Below are positions 28,118 to 35,541 of a stretch of DNA of 42,707 bases, one piece after another (position 1 is the stretch's first letter; each line of letters opens with the position of its first letter). This stretch comes from a virus. Below the pieces are notes generated by a model. That model saw only the letters and a program-made list of their open reading frames with translations. It was not told the origin of the DNA and made no database searches. A program made the position numbers and the translations under genes. The stretch is from IMG/VR virus record IMGVR_UViG_3300021406_000019, positions 1 through 42,707 of that record, one strand, 5' to 3'.

Positions 28118-28393
28118 TTAGGTTGTGGAAATTAATAATTTACCGTCATTAGTCGCGACCGCAGGGTACGTTTTTCCATCCGTCCCTTGGAATAGCCAGC
28201 ATTGCACATAATTTTCGTCTCGGGGAGCGACCGGAATCATCGAAAACGAAATCGTAGCTGTTGTTGTCGTTAACACCCTTCCCGTCGAGCCGTTTATTCC
28301 GATACGCACGAGATGTTTGCCCTGAACCGTATCGGTGTTCAGTACCGCAAGCTTTCCTGTTACGAAATTTTGGTCGCGTGCAGCAACGGTCAT
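28118..28393 (-). CDS. Two-repeat virion protein, 91 aa
   Basis: Composed of two copies of a 35-45-residue unit: 'ARDQNFVTGKLAVLNTD...TGRVLT' and 'PRDENYVQCWLFQGTDG...DGKLLI'. Units of this kind are familiar in metagenomic phage structural clusters. Overlaps the coiled-coil gene's stop as ATGA. Confidence 0.78.
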   Translation of the reverse strand: MTVAARDQNFVTGKLAVLNTDTVQGKHLVRIGINGSTGRVLTTTTATISFSMIPVAPRDENYVQCWLFQGTDGKTYPAVATNDGKLLISTT

Positions 28394-29466
28394 AATTTTC
28401 CTACGTTTTTAAGCATTATATCCCTCACTTTTGTCCTATCCGCAATCTTTATCGCCTGTTGTTCCAATTTTTTCTCGATAATTTCATTTTCTGCCTCCCG
28501 TTGGGCGACATCTGCTTCGCGCTGTGCCACCTGTGCCTCCCGATTTGACAATTCCTGTTCCATTTCCCTCTGTTTTTCCCCTGATTCCTTGGCCTTTGTT
28601 TCGGCATCCAGAATCAGTTTTGTCAATTTTTCCCGTTCGGCTTCGATGAACATGCGTGCAGTAATGGCAGAGTCCGTATGCGTGCGTGCCCGTTCGGCTT
28701 CGTCCTGTGCCTGCTTTACGAGAAGCGCATATTCGTCCTTTCCCCTGTTCACTTCCTCAATGCGTCCGACAATCTGCGCATCCTTTTCGCGCAATGCGTT
28801 TTCCATCGTTCGCAATTCCAGTTCCTTGGCCATCACCGCCAGCATTTTCTTGTCGGCTGCGGACTCCCGCTTTTCTGCTTCCTCGCTTTTTGCCCGCACG
28901 GCATTCCATTCCTCGGAAACCTTGGCCTGCATGTCCCGATACGCATTCATGGAATCCTGTTCGGATTTTCTGGCTGCTGCGAGAATCTTTGCCGATTCAT
29001 CGCGATAGCTGAACGCGCTTCGGTAGGCATCATCTGATGCTACCGCTTGCCGTACAATCCGTTCCTTCTCGGAATCCAGGAATACCAACGATTTCTGGTA
29101 CTCGGCATCTCGCACAGCGCACTGTTTTTCGCGTTCCTCAATGGATGCCTCCTGCAGGAAAATATCTTTTTCCTTCAGAGCCAGCAGTTCTTTCGCTTTT
29201 TCCACTTCGGAAAGTCCCGCCGATTTCTCGGTGCGCAGTTGCTGCACTTCTCCCTGAATCGACTCTTTTTCCGTGGTGGCTTCCGCGATTTGCTGCATAA
29301 CAGCCGAAAGAGATTCATCCCTGAATTTAATCAACGATGCTTCGTCGTTTGCCATCAATTCTCGCAGAGCATCAACACGACGGCTGATTTTCAATCCTTC
29401 TTGGATTTCTCTGTTTTTCTCGGAGTTTTTTGCGGCGGCTACTTGTTGTTTGGACAAGAGACGCAT
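28390..29466 (-). CDS. Long coiled-coil protein, 358 aa
   Basis: Continuous heptad-rich helix from about residue 20 to 340, dense in Glu, Lys, Arg, Gln and Ala (EQELSNREAQVAQREADVAQ). No enzyme motif. It lies between a small head protein and the RDQNFV proteins, so a tail-length ruler, internal core or fibre shaft are possible; length along one helix would be about 45-50 nm if fully extended. Confidence 0.75.
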   Translation of the reverse strand: MRLLSKQQVAAAKNSEKNREIQEGLKISRRVDALRELMANDEASLIKFRDESLSAVMQQIAEATTEKESIQGEVQQLRTEKSAGLSEVEKAKELLALKEKDIFLQEASIEEREKQCAVRDAEYQKSLVFLDSEKERIVRQAVASDDAYRSAFSYRDESAKILAAARKSEQDSMNAYRDMQAKVSEEWNAVRAKSEEAEKRESAADKKMLAVMAKELELRTMENALREKDAQIVGRIEEVNRGKDEYALLVKQAQDEAERARTHTDSAITARMFIEAEREKLTKLILDAETKAKESGEKQREMEQELSNREAQVAQREADVAQREAENEIIEKKLEQQAIKIADRTKVRDIMLKNVGKL

Positions 29467-29467
29467 G

Positions 29468-29986
29468 TTATTTATCGACCGATGCTTTCTTGCGCAACGA
29501 TGTTTTCCGGTCGATCGCTTCGGTTACGAGTTGGTCTTCGTCATCCCGATGCAATTTCTCTTCCATAGGAACCGACTCAACGGGAGTGATGACTGCTTGC
29601 GTTAACGGAAGCGGATCGAGACACTTCTGGATATAGGGAGTCAATTCGTTGAGCGTATACGTTCCTGCGTGGCTCATGCCATACCCTCGAGGCGTAATCA
29701 TGCCCATATCGTCAATCGTTCCTTCGCGGCTGCGGATTTTCTCGTATTGTCGGCTTTTGAAGAACTCGCGTTCTGCCAAATCCTTTGCGAACTTTTTCCG
29801 GATAGCCTGTATTTCAAGGGGTGTATGATCCACGATAATCATGGGCGACGTGGCCTTTGCCGGAAAACGATATTCCTTGCTTCCCCAGACACCCACGAAA
29901 TCCTCATCCGTCCAATTCGTAAAGCGGAATGTGCCGTCGAAATTCTCCGGCAGAACATTGTCATACTGCATGATATTCTTTTCCAT
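29468..29986 (-). CDS. Virion-associated hypothetical protein, 172 aa
   Basis: Starts 'MEKNIMQYDNVLPENFDGTFRFTNWTDEDFVGVWGSKEYRFPAK' (given in parts: strand-rich, residues 1-44), then a helix 'LEIQAIRKKFAKDLAEREFF' and a charged C-terminus. This pattern recurs beside capsid genes in uncultured phages, but its function is unknown. It stops one base before the coiled-coil ATG. Confidence 0.78.
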   Translation of the reverse strand: MEKNIMQYDNVLPENFDGTFRFTNWTDEDFVGVWGSKEYRFPAKATSPMIIVDHTPLEIQAIRKKFAKDLAEREFFKSRQYEKIRSREGTIDDMGMITPRGYGMSHAGTYTLNELTPYIQKCLDPLPLTQAVITPVESVPMEEKLHRDDEDQLVTEAIDRKTSLRKKASVDK

Positions 29987-30030
29987 ATTTCAGGTGAAAA
30001 CCCTTGTTCAGGGTGATTAATTAATTTCCT

Positions 30031-30056
30031 GGGGCGGAAGACAATTCCTCCGCCCC
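30031..30056 (-). terminator. GC-rich hairpin after the structural protein gene
   Basis: GGGGCGGA/TCCGCCCC stem of 8 bp with a 10-nt loop, 12 nt after the stop of 30068..30865, followed by a weaker hairpin (ACCCT/AGGGT) with TTTT at about 30000-30016. Likely transcript-end or stabilising structure behind a highly expressed virion gene. Confidence 0.5.
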
Positions 30057-30067
30057 TGCTGCAACCG

Positions 30068-30865
30068 TTAAACCTGCAAGAAGACCGAGCGAGACTTCGC
30101 GGAAACCGCCGTCTGGTTGGCATAGCCAATGATAGCCGTCGGAGTCGTGCCGCCCGCCAAGGCAACCGTTACGTCGCCTGCAGTCGTGGTCGACGGCGAA
30201 ATCGCCTGACCAACGCTTGCCGTCGTCGCATCGCTGATGGCTGCCACGAGTCCACGCGTCGCCACGAATCCGTAGGACTGCGCTCCCGTACCGCCTGCGG
30301 CACTGCCAGCAGCCAACGTGTAAAGCGTTACCCCCGCAACTGCTCCCGTGGGAGTCGTCGGGTTGATAATGACATTCGCACCGTGCGGCGGAAGCAAGCA
30401 AACCGTAGAACTGGTCGTAAGTGCCGTATTCGGGCTGTCTTCAAGCGTGATGGTTCCTGCGGTCGTGGCTCCAATAACCGAGTTACCGGAAATCTTCAGT
30501 GTCTGACCGATGCCAGGACCCGAATCCACCATGACGAAACCGCCCTGATACTGGTTCGCAACGACTGCCGTGGCATTCGTTCCGACCGAGACTACCGCTG
30601 GGATATTGCCGTTCGCGGAATACGCCTGGAACGCCGTAACCGCAACGCCTTGGGCATTCGCGACAATAGCCGCATCCTGCACCAAGACGCCAACGCTGTT
30701 TAACGCCGTTGCGCCCACCGAGACCAGCATGACCTCGCGGCCATCAGACAAGTCCCACCGCGTTCCGACGAGCGTGGCGAGGTTAGCATCCGTGGACGAC
30801 TGGAATGAACCAGAGGCCTGAAGTGCCAACGGGCCATTAGCCCCTTTTTGAGAAATAGTTGACAT
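30068..30865 (-). CDS. Head structural/decoration protein, 265 aa
   Basis: Beta-rich Ala/Thr/Gly/Val protein with 'DGREVMLVSVGATALNSVGVLVQ', 'VANQYQGGFVMVDSGPGIGQ', 'TITLEDSPNTALTTSS' and 'GFVATRGLVAAISD' (each shortened). The order matches a structural protein widespread in uncultured podoviruses. Upstream is a free-standing HNH gene, then the capsid block. AT-rich leader without Shine-Dalgarno. Confidence 0.82.
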   Translation of the reverse strand: MSTISQKGANGPLALQASGSFQSSTDANLATLVGTRWDLSDGREVMLVSVGATALNSVGVLVQDAAIVANAQGVAVTAFQAYSANGNIPAVVSVGTNATAVVANQYQGGFVMVDSGPGIGQTLKISGNSVIGATTAGTITLEDSPNTALTTSSTVCLLPPHGANVIINPTTPTGAVAGVTLYTLAAGSAAGGTGAQSYGFVATRGLVAAISDATTASVGQAISPSTTTAGDVTVALAGGTTPTAIIGYANQTAVSAKSRSVFLQV

Positions 30866-30881
30866 TTTAGTTTTATTGTTT

Positions 30882-31409
30882 TTATTTATTTTTCTTTAAA
30901 TCGATAATGTCTTGGAATAGTGGGATAGATTTTAATTCATCTTTTCGTTTTCGCGGATGGTGATATTCGCAAAGCGTGATGCCATTGTTCACGTTATAAC
31001 GTTCTGCTGGATAGTCCCGCCACGGAAGGATGTGATGAGCAACAAGATTTCCTTCGCAATCTTTTCCTAAGAATTGGCATTTCCAATTATCTCGCAATTT
31101 TACTGTCCTCGCCCAAGCGAGATAAGCAGAATCGTTGCGTTCGTCGTTTCTCTTCCTGAATTCCAATCCTCCTTTCCAATTCCAAGCATTTTCGCCGCGA
31201 TGAGAATCGCTCATCTTTCGGCGTGTTTCGATAGAAGCTTTCCTCCCTTGATTTATTTTATTTCCACTAGCAAAAGGATTATTTGATTTTGATCCTTTTT
31301 TCACCCCTGCCAGAGGACTTCGCTTCATACCCTTGTAGAAACTTCCAGAATTTGCCTTCACTAAACCTTTCGTTCCTTTGTTCCACGGTATGTTCCCTTT
31401 TCGAGGCAT
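30882..31409 (-). CDS. HNH homing endonuclease with NUMOD3-like N-terminus, 175 aa
   Basis: 'IPWNKGTKGLVK', 'GVKKGSKSNNPF' and 'SIETRRKMSDSHRGENAWNW' are NUMOD-type DNA-contact segments. The HNH core is 'VKLRDNWKCQFLGKDCEG', 'LVAHHILPWRDYP', 'NGITLCEYHHPRK'. The start is set by TGTTAAAAT, six bases, ATG. It is inserted between two intact virion genes. Confidence 0.9.
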   Translation of the reverse strand: MPRKGNIPWNKGTKGLVKANSGSFYKGMKRSPLAGVKKGSKSNNPFASGNKINQGRKASIETRRKMSDSHRGENAWNWKGGLEFRKRNDERNDSAYLAWARTVKLRDNWKCQFLGKDCEGNLVAHHILPWRDYPAERYNVNNGITLCEYHHPRKRKDELKSIPLFQDIIDLKKNK

Positions 31410-31415
31410 GCCCCT

Positions 31416-31424
31416 ATTTTAACA
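31416..31424 (-). promoter_or_regulatory. Extended -10 promoter, leaderless, for the HNH gene
   Basis: TGT-TAAAAT, six bases (AGGGGC), ATG at 31409. The hexamer differs from TATAAT at one position. Confidence 0.55.
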
Positions 31425-31447
31425 CGATTTTAAAGAACTTTTCGACC

Positions 31448-31888
31448 CTACGCAGAACGAGTAAACACATACGCCGTCGCACTGGAGAACATGATCGTAA
31501 ACCGACCGATGCCCGTCGCACCCGACGCAACCGTCAACTGTCCGAAGCTGCCTGCCGTCGTGTTTGCCGCGTCCGATTTAATACCGTTCGTCGCAACAGC
31601 CATCGTTACGGTGCTTGCCCCCGCCGTGTTATCGACGTAGAGGTCGAAGACATCGCCTTGCTGTGCATTCAGATACGCTCCCAAAAGCGTCCCTGTAGGA
31701 AGCGTAATGGTCGTCGCCGCAGCCGAGGTTGAGGTGATATACCCCGTAGCAACCTGCGCTGCCGTGGCTGTCGCGGTGGCGTTAATTGCCGCACGCGAAT
31801 TGGTATTATGACCTGAAACAATCGGCAGGCGGAAAAGATACCCGCCCTGCTCGAACCCGTTCGGATACATCTGTTCAAAGGTAATCAT
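31448..31888 (-). CDS. Small virion protein, beta-sandwich type, 146 aa
   Basis: Ala/Thr-rich protein: 'INATATATAAQVATGYITST', 'AATTITLPTGTLLGAYL', 'GDVFDLYVDNTAGASTVTMA', 'LTVASGATGIGRFTIMFSS'. This pattern is common next to major capsid proteins in environmental phages and suggests a decoration protein. It starts 31 nt after the capsid stop. Confidence 0.8.
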   Translation of the reverse strand: MITFEQMYPNGFEQGGYLFRLPIVSGHNTNSRAAINATATATAAQVATGYITSTSAAATTITLPTGTLLGAYLNAQQGDVFDLYVDNTAGASTVTMAVATNGIKSDAANTTAGSFGQLTVASGATGIGRFTIMFSSATAYVFTRSA

Positions 31889-31919
31889 AATATTTTTTTA
31901 GTAGTATTATGACCTTTCC

Positions 31920-32706
31920 TTATGCAACGCCGGTAATGCCGGTAAGAACCGCCTGACGAAACGGTGCCGTTGAAATCAGTTGACCGCCGAGGATCATGAA
32001 ACCGTTCACCGTTCCTTGGTTGTACGACCGAATCATGCCCGTCCACGTGAAGGCATCCGACGGCGCGTAGATTTTGTCCTCGTACACGTTGCCTTCGATG
32101 TCCTTCGCACGCGGGGAAACCCGTTCGCCCTCCCACCATCCCAAGGCATACCACTCGAGGTACTTCAAATTCATCATGTAGAAGTAGCCCGTCGTGATTT
32201 TCTTGTCGCGGGAGATTTCCATACCATCCCAATACTGCGAATCGTAGCCAGAGGTCGACGCGCTAAACTTCGGGCCTGCGCCACGGAAGTCAGACGTATT
32301 GCGCTGGAACGGCGTCTGGAGCTGCTCGAAGTAGCCCCATGTGGTGTAATCCGTGATGATAAAATCAGGCTTCACCGGACCATCTGAAATGGCATTCCAC
32401 AAGGTACGAATCTTGGCGAGGGAAATAGTTCCGCCCGAAGCCGTAACCGTGGAATTAAGACCCGTGTATGATGCACGCGTGAGACCGCCGTAGGTCGCGG
32501 CCACCGTACCGTTATCAATCGTATTCGCCAAACCGTTCGGGGCTTTGCCGCCGAACGACGTGCCATCACCCTGAAGGAAGTTGCCGATGTCATCCGCCGC
32601 ATCCTGTGCGCGTGATTCCATCGTAACCGACATAAGCTTCAAGGTCTGCATCGGCGTATCGTTGATCGAAAGGTCCGAACCTGCGAGAGAAACGTTCGTA
32701 GCGACA
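31920..32706 (-). CDS. Major capsid protein, exon 2
   Basis: 3' exon, 787 nt. Begins in the third base of the split Phe codon and continues VATNVSLAGSDLSINDTP, then 'LKLMSVTMESRAQDAADDIG', a capsid-type helix, 'FLQGDG', and the HK97-like C-terminal part 'YTTWGYFEQLQTPF', 'YFYMMNLKYLEWYALGWWEG', 'YNQGTVNGFMILGGQLI'. Joined to exon 1 (33433..33686) it gives 1041 nt, exactly 346 codons plus stop. An internal ATG (MQTLKL) is not the true start because it would lack the N-terminal arm. Confidence 0.88.
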
Positions 32707-32792
32707 CATTTTGTTACTACCCTTGCGGGCGGGGAAACCGCTTCGGATTTCCCTCTCTACATTCCTGTAGAGTTCAGACTATTACATCTCCA

Positions 32793-33293
32793 TTAGGAGT
32801 TCTTTCGTTTAGTCGTTGTTGGTGCACCGTTTTTATGATGAGTATAAAGAGTATATTTTTTCTTCGCTGCTTTCAATCTATCTTTGATGAGGATGCGTGC
32901 ATTTATTTCTTCGGCTGACAACTGCCGAAATCCACGCTTACCTTTCAAAGTTTCGAGATACTTTCCTTTCGTATTTTCAAATTCGAGAGCCAATTCGACT
33001 TGCTCTTTTTTGATTCTGACGAACGGAAAGATTGAAGAAAGAAATCGTTTTGCCGCTTGCGATCGAATATCCCAGCGATGGATGAAATTATCACCTCGCT
33101 CAATATAGGATACACTTCCACCGAATTTTTCCTTCAGAAAATCCATTATTCTTCCATCCTTTTGCGTTATGATAACTCGCAACATGAAAGAAGGACTTTT
33201 GCTGGCTTTTGAGGTGGTCGCTTGGTAGATATCCACATATCCTTCTCCGTCGAAAATTCCTGCGGCATAGGCTGAATCGATTTTATTGTTCAT
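32793..33293 (-). CDS. LAGLIDADG homing endonuclease in the capsid intron, 166 aa
   Basis: Single-motif LAGLIDADG enzyme, likely a homodimer: 'SAYAAGIFDGEGYVDIY' (residues 7-23) is the signature helix with its catalytic Asp/Glu, followed by the beta-saddle ('FMLRVIITQKDGRIMDFLKE', 'HRWDIRSQAAKRFLSSIFPF') and the second-helix region 'EQVELALEFENTKG'. It should cut intronless capsid alleles and drive intron homing. The last 12 codons overlay intron helices P6', P7 and P3', and the stop codon forms the P8 loop. It has its own consensus promoter in L6. Confidence 0.92.
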   Translation of the reverse strand: MNNKIDSAYAAGIFDGEGYVDIYQATTSKASKSPSFMLRVIITQKDGRIMDFLKEKFGGSVSYIERGDNFIHRWDIRSQAAKRFLSSIFPFVRIKKEQVELALEFENTKGKYLETLKGKRGFRQLSAEEINARILIKDRLKAAKKKYTLYTHHKNGAPTTTKRKNS

Positions 33294-33299
33294 ACCTAC

Positions 33300-33327
33300 A
33301 TTATACCCATACTAGAAACGATGTCAA
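33300..33327 (-). promoter_or_regulatory. Consensus sigma70 promoter inside the intron
   Basis: TTGACA (33327-33322), 16-bp spacer, TATAAT (33305-33300), six bases (GTAGGT), ATG at 33293. Both hexamers are perfect. The -35 begins at the base following the 5' strand of P6. Confidence 0.82.
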
Positions 33328-33432
33328 GGTGCTTCCAAGGCGTTATCCATTTACGCAAAAGCGCAGTTGGGAACTTCGCCGTATATTAGAAAGAATTTAA
33401 CGACGTCTGTGAGCTGTGTAAGAACTTTCTTA

Positions 33433-33686
33433 AACGTCGGATAAAAAGTCATGTTAACCGAAACCGGCTGCTGCGTTACCGGCAAGAGGTCATAGCCATT
33501 GAAAGCAACGGAGGCAAGGCCCTTCTGATATTTAATCGGAAAGAGCATCTGCGAACCGTTCCACTTCTTTGTCTTTGACATCAGCTTGCCGAAGAAATAG
33601 TTATCACGAAGAACCTGGTCGACCCAGTAAGGGGCCAAGTATTGGTTCGTAGTCGTAGTAACATTTACTCCTGGGACTGAGGCCAT
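33433..33686 (-). CDS. Major capsid protein, exon 1
   Basis: 5' exon, 254 nt, 84 codons plus two bases of a Phe codon. N-terminal arm 'MASVPGVNVTTTTNQYLAPY' followed by 'VDQVLRDNYFFGKLMSKTKK' and '...QPVSVNMTFYPTF'. Read through without splicing it would end after 27 more meaningless codons, giving 111 aa. Splicing joins YPT-F to VATNVSLAG in frame. The gene follows the scaffold-like gene, as usual in head operons. Confidence 0.88.
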
Positions 33687-33724
33687 AGTAGTGATAAATG
33701 TTGTTTAGTTTATTTTCCGTCTAG

Positions 33725-34477
33725 CTAGATGATTCCGTTTTCCCGCAAAAAGCGGAGTGTGGAATCATCCTGAATCTTCGATTCTTTAGAAGCACCGCTT
33801 CGCGTCATGCCTCGGGAGGCCAATTCTTTGGCTCGCGATGATGAACGCGTCATGCGGGATTCATAGAGTTCCCACACCGTCGTTGGGTCGGCATATTCCA
33901 CAATGTAGCCATCCCGATCCTTCGGCGATGCTTTCTCGAGCAAGGTAAGGAATCCGTTGCGCACGTTCGGGTCGGAAAAATCGGCTCCATATTCATCTTC
34001 AATACCTTCCATCATGGAATCCAGATTCTCCTCTTCTTTCTGCACGGCAACATCCTCGCTGCCCCGCTCTTCCCGTAATTTCTCTAAAGCGCGTTCGACG
34101 GCTGAATCCTGTAATTTCCGCAAGGTGCTTTCCAGTAAGTCCGATGCCTGTTTTTTCTCAGGCGTATCGTCCCCATAGATAGCCCGCACGGCTTTAATAG
34201 AATCATCCTGCCCAACCTCTTCGGAAAACTTTCGGGCTTCGCTCATGCCCTGAAGGCGTGCATTCAAGGCAATATTGGCTTCCCGCTCCGCGCGGTACTT
34301 CTCCTCCAACCGCCTTTCCCGCCGCCTGCGATATTCGAGTGCAGTCTCGCTGGAATCTTCAGTGTCCTTTTTTTCAAAAGTTCCCTCTGCTCCGTCAAGT
34401 TGCTTATCAAAAATATCGTCTCCTTGCTGTGCCTGATCCGATTTAAGTTCTTTCAAAAACTCTGATTGTTCGGACAT
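33725..34477 (-). CDS. Putative scaffolding protein, 250 aa
   Basis: Acidic, highly charged helical protein: 'SEQSEFLKELKSDQAQQGDD', 'ETALEYRRRRERRLEEKYRA', 'LEKLREERG', 'MMEGIEDEYGADFSDPNVRN', ending in a basic, Ser-rich helix (SRMTRSSSRAKELASRGMTR). Location just before the capsid gene, composition and size match internal scaffolds whose basic C-terminus binds the capsid shell. Start set at MSEQSEFL; a TTG 45 nt upstream is an alternative. Confidence 0.82.
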   Translation of the reverse strand: MSEQSEFLKELKSDQAQQGDDIFDKQLDGAEGTFEKKDTEDSSETALEYRRRRERRLEEKYRAEREANIALNARLQGMSEARKFSEEVGQDDSIKAVRAIYGDDTPEKKQASDLLESTLRKLQDSAVERALEKLREERGSEDVAVQKEEENLDSMMEGIEDEYGADFSDPNVRNGFLTLLEKASPKDRDGYIVEYADPTTVWELYESRMTRSSSRAKELASRGMTRSGASKESKIQDDSTLRFLRENGII

Positions 34478-34558
34478 AGATGTGTGCGCTTCTTCAGCGT
34501 CGGTTATTTTATTCGCATACAAGCCTCTTTAACGCCTAGCTTTACGAAGGCAGAAATC

Positions 34559-34720
34559 CTACACTTTCGGAACGAACTCTTCGGTCGTACCGCTCTGCGT
34601 CGTCGTCTGAACCGTAACAACCGGATCGGCTGACGGGGTCGGGACGATTGCCTGCAATGCCGCAATAGCCGCCTGCAACTGCGTATCCAATGCCTGTAAC
34701 TGCGTGATTACTTCATTCAT
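34559..34720 (-). CDS. Small coiled-coil protein, 53 aa
   Basis: 'MNEVITQLQALDTQLQAAIA' forms an amphipathic helix, then a Pro/Thr tail with 'TEEFVPKV'. Start overlaps the previous gene by 8 nt. Function unknown; could be a capsid cement or core peptide. Confidence 0.65.
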   Translation of the reverse strand: MNEVITQLQALDTQLQAAIAALQAIVPTPSADPVVTVQTTTQSGTTEEFVPKV

Positions 34721-34895
34721 GTTTTTTTTTATGTTCGAGAGCCTTAGTTTTGGCCTCGTGTTTTTTTTCCATCGTGCGACCTTTTTCCGTTTCCTTGCTG
34801 CCGTGCATAGCACCCAAGGAATTCATTACCTTGTAGGGAATATCTGATTTCGCTCCGTATTCTTTTTTTAGCTTTGATTCTAGGAATTTTGGCAT
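34713..34895 (-). CDS. Small Lys-rich protein with AKTKAL motif, 60 aa
   Basis: 'MPKFLESKLKKEYGAKSDIP', 'YKVMNSLGAMHGSKETEKG' and the end 'EAKTKALEHKKKHE'. The first part is a pattern I associate with small phage head-cluster proteins. Member of the AKxKAL set. Starts one base after the previous stop. Confidence 0.75.
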   Translation of the reverse strand: MPKFLESKLKKEYGAKSDIPYKVMNSLGAMHGSKETEKGRTMEKKHEAKTKALEHKKKHE

Positions 34896-34896
34896 A

Positions 34897-35076
34897 TTAT
34901 CGGTATTCGTCTTCTCCGTTGTAATTGACTGGTTGCTTCTTCTTCTCGACAGCCTTGGACTTGGAACGCGCCGCAATCTTTTCAATCATTGCCCGCGCTG
35001 CATCTTTCTCGCTTACCACCTCCTCTTTCCCCGTCATGAATTTTTTAATAGCCCGCTTCGCTGTGTCGTAAATCAT
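34897..35076 (-). CDS. Small Lys-rich protein with ARSKSKAV motif, 59 aa
   Basis: Basic protein (MIYDTAKRAIKKFMTGKEEV) with 'AARSKSKAVEKKK' in the middle, a variant of the shared motif, and an acidic end NGEDEYR. ATG overlaps the upstream stop as ATGA, which supports expression despite the small size. Confidence 0.72.
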   Translation of the reverse strand: MIYDTAKRAIKKFMTGKEEVVSEKDAARAMIEKIAARSKSKAVEKKKQPVNYNGEDEYR

Positions 35077-35255
35077 TTTCGCGGTGGCTTGGGTGGGGCG
35101 ACGGTAACGTGATCCAACGGCTTCGGAGGATCGGTTACTTTATTGCGTAATGCCTTGCGCTTTGCGTCTCGCAAGGGTTTGCCGCTCATGAACTCGGCCA
35201 TCCGCCTATAGGAATCGTTTTTCTCGTCCACCGATTTTTGTTTCCAATCAAGCAT
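35073..35255 (-). CDS. Small basic protein with DAKRKAL motif, 60 aa
   Basis: 'MLDWKQKSVDEKNDSYRRMA', 'KPLRDAKRKALRNKV' and a Pro/Lys tail. The start is one base after the upstream stop (TAA-C-ATG). Unrecognised outside the motif family. Confidence 0.72.
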   Translation of the reverse strand: MLDWKQKSVDEKNDSYRRMAEFMSGKPLRDAKRKALRNKVTDPPKPLDHVTVAPPKPPRK

Positions 35256-35256
35256 G

Positions 35257-35460
35257 TTATCGGTCGTTGTGTTCTCCGGAAGTTGCGCCGGAAATATCAG
35301 TAAACTCGCGGTCTTTTGGCTTCTTTTTCTTCATAAGAGCCTGCGACTTCGCTTTCCGCATGCCTGAAATCTCCGCTAGGTTCTTTTTCGCATTGGCGTT
35401 CACGATATCGGCCTGCAATTCGGCCTTGTTCACTATTCGTTTTTGTTCGTCGTTAGGCAT
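35257..35460 (-). CDS. Small Lys-rich protein with KAKSQAL motif, 67 aa
   Basis: Helix 'EQKRIVNKAELQADIVNANA', then 'MRKAKSQALMKKKKPKD', then a polar tail. The clearest poly-lysine of the set. Overlaps a short non-ATG frame at its start. Confidence 0.72.
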   Translation of the reverse strand: MPNDEQKRIVNKAELQADIVNANAKKNLAEISGMRKAKSQALMKKKKPKDREFTDISGATSGEHNDR

Positions 35461-35533
35461 GATAGGGATTAGGTTGGTCTTTTAAGTCCATGCCAAGTTC
35501 GTGCGCTCGGCGTCCATACCTTGGATTTTGCAG
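35453..35533 (-). CDS. Possible non-ATG micro-gene, about 26 aa
   Basis: The frame 'QNPRYGRRAHELGMDLKDQP' followed by NPYHA looks protein-like but has no ATG; CTG at 35533 is the only start-like codon after an upstream stop. A competing ATG frame (35469..35540, 23 codons, MTTAKSKVWTPS) uses the TAA-C-ATG junction. One of the two is probably real, or the pair reflects a frameshift. Confidence 0.35.
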   Translation of the reverse strand: MQNPRYGRRAHELGMDLKDQPNPYHA

Positions 35534-35541
35534 TTGTCATG

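Larger units (their letters stand above)
32707..33432 (-). ncRNA. Group I self-splicing intron in the major capsid gene (726 nt)
   Basis: Predicted group I ribozyme. P1 pairs exon end CGACGTT (33439-33433) with guide GACGTCG (33407-33401), ending in the required U-G pair at the splice site; exon 2 starts TGT, pairing with ACA beside the guide (P10). P3: 33395-33389 with 32806-32800. P4: 33380-33377 with 33342-33339. P6: 33332-33328 with 32828-32824. P7: GACTA (32814-32810) with TAGTC (32781-32777). P8: 32799-32796 with 32791-32788. P9: 7-bp stem 32755-32772 capped by GGAA. P9.1: 32732-32753. P9.2: CCC-GCAA-GGG at 32720-32729. The last base is G (32707). The endonuclease gene fills L6. Confidence 0.88.

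Noticed and set aside
32707-33432. Intein in the capsid protein instead of an intron
   Set aside because: The flanking frames do not continue into the endonuclease frame, in-frame stops separate them, and no splicing motifs of inteins occur; RNA helices explain the segment.
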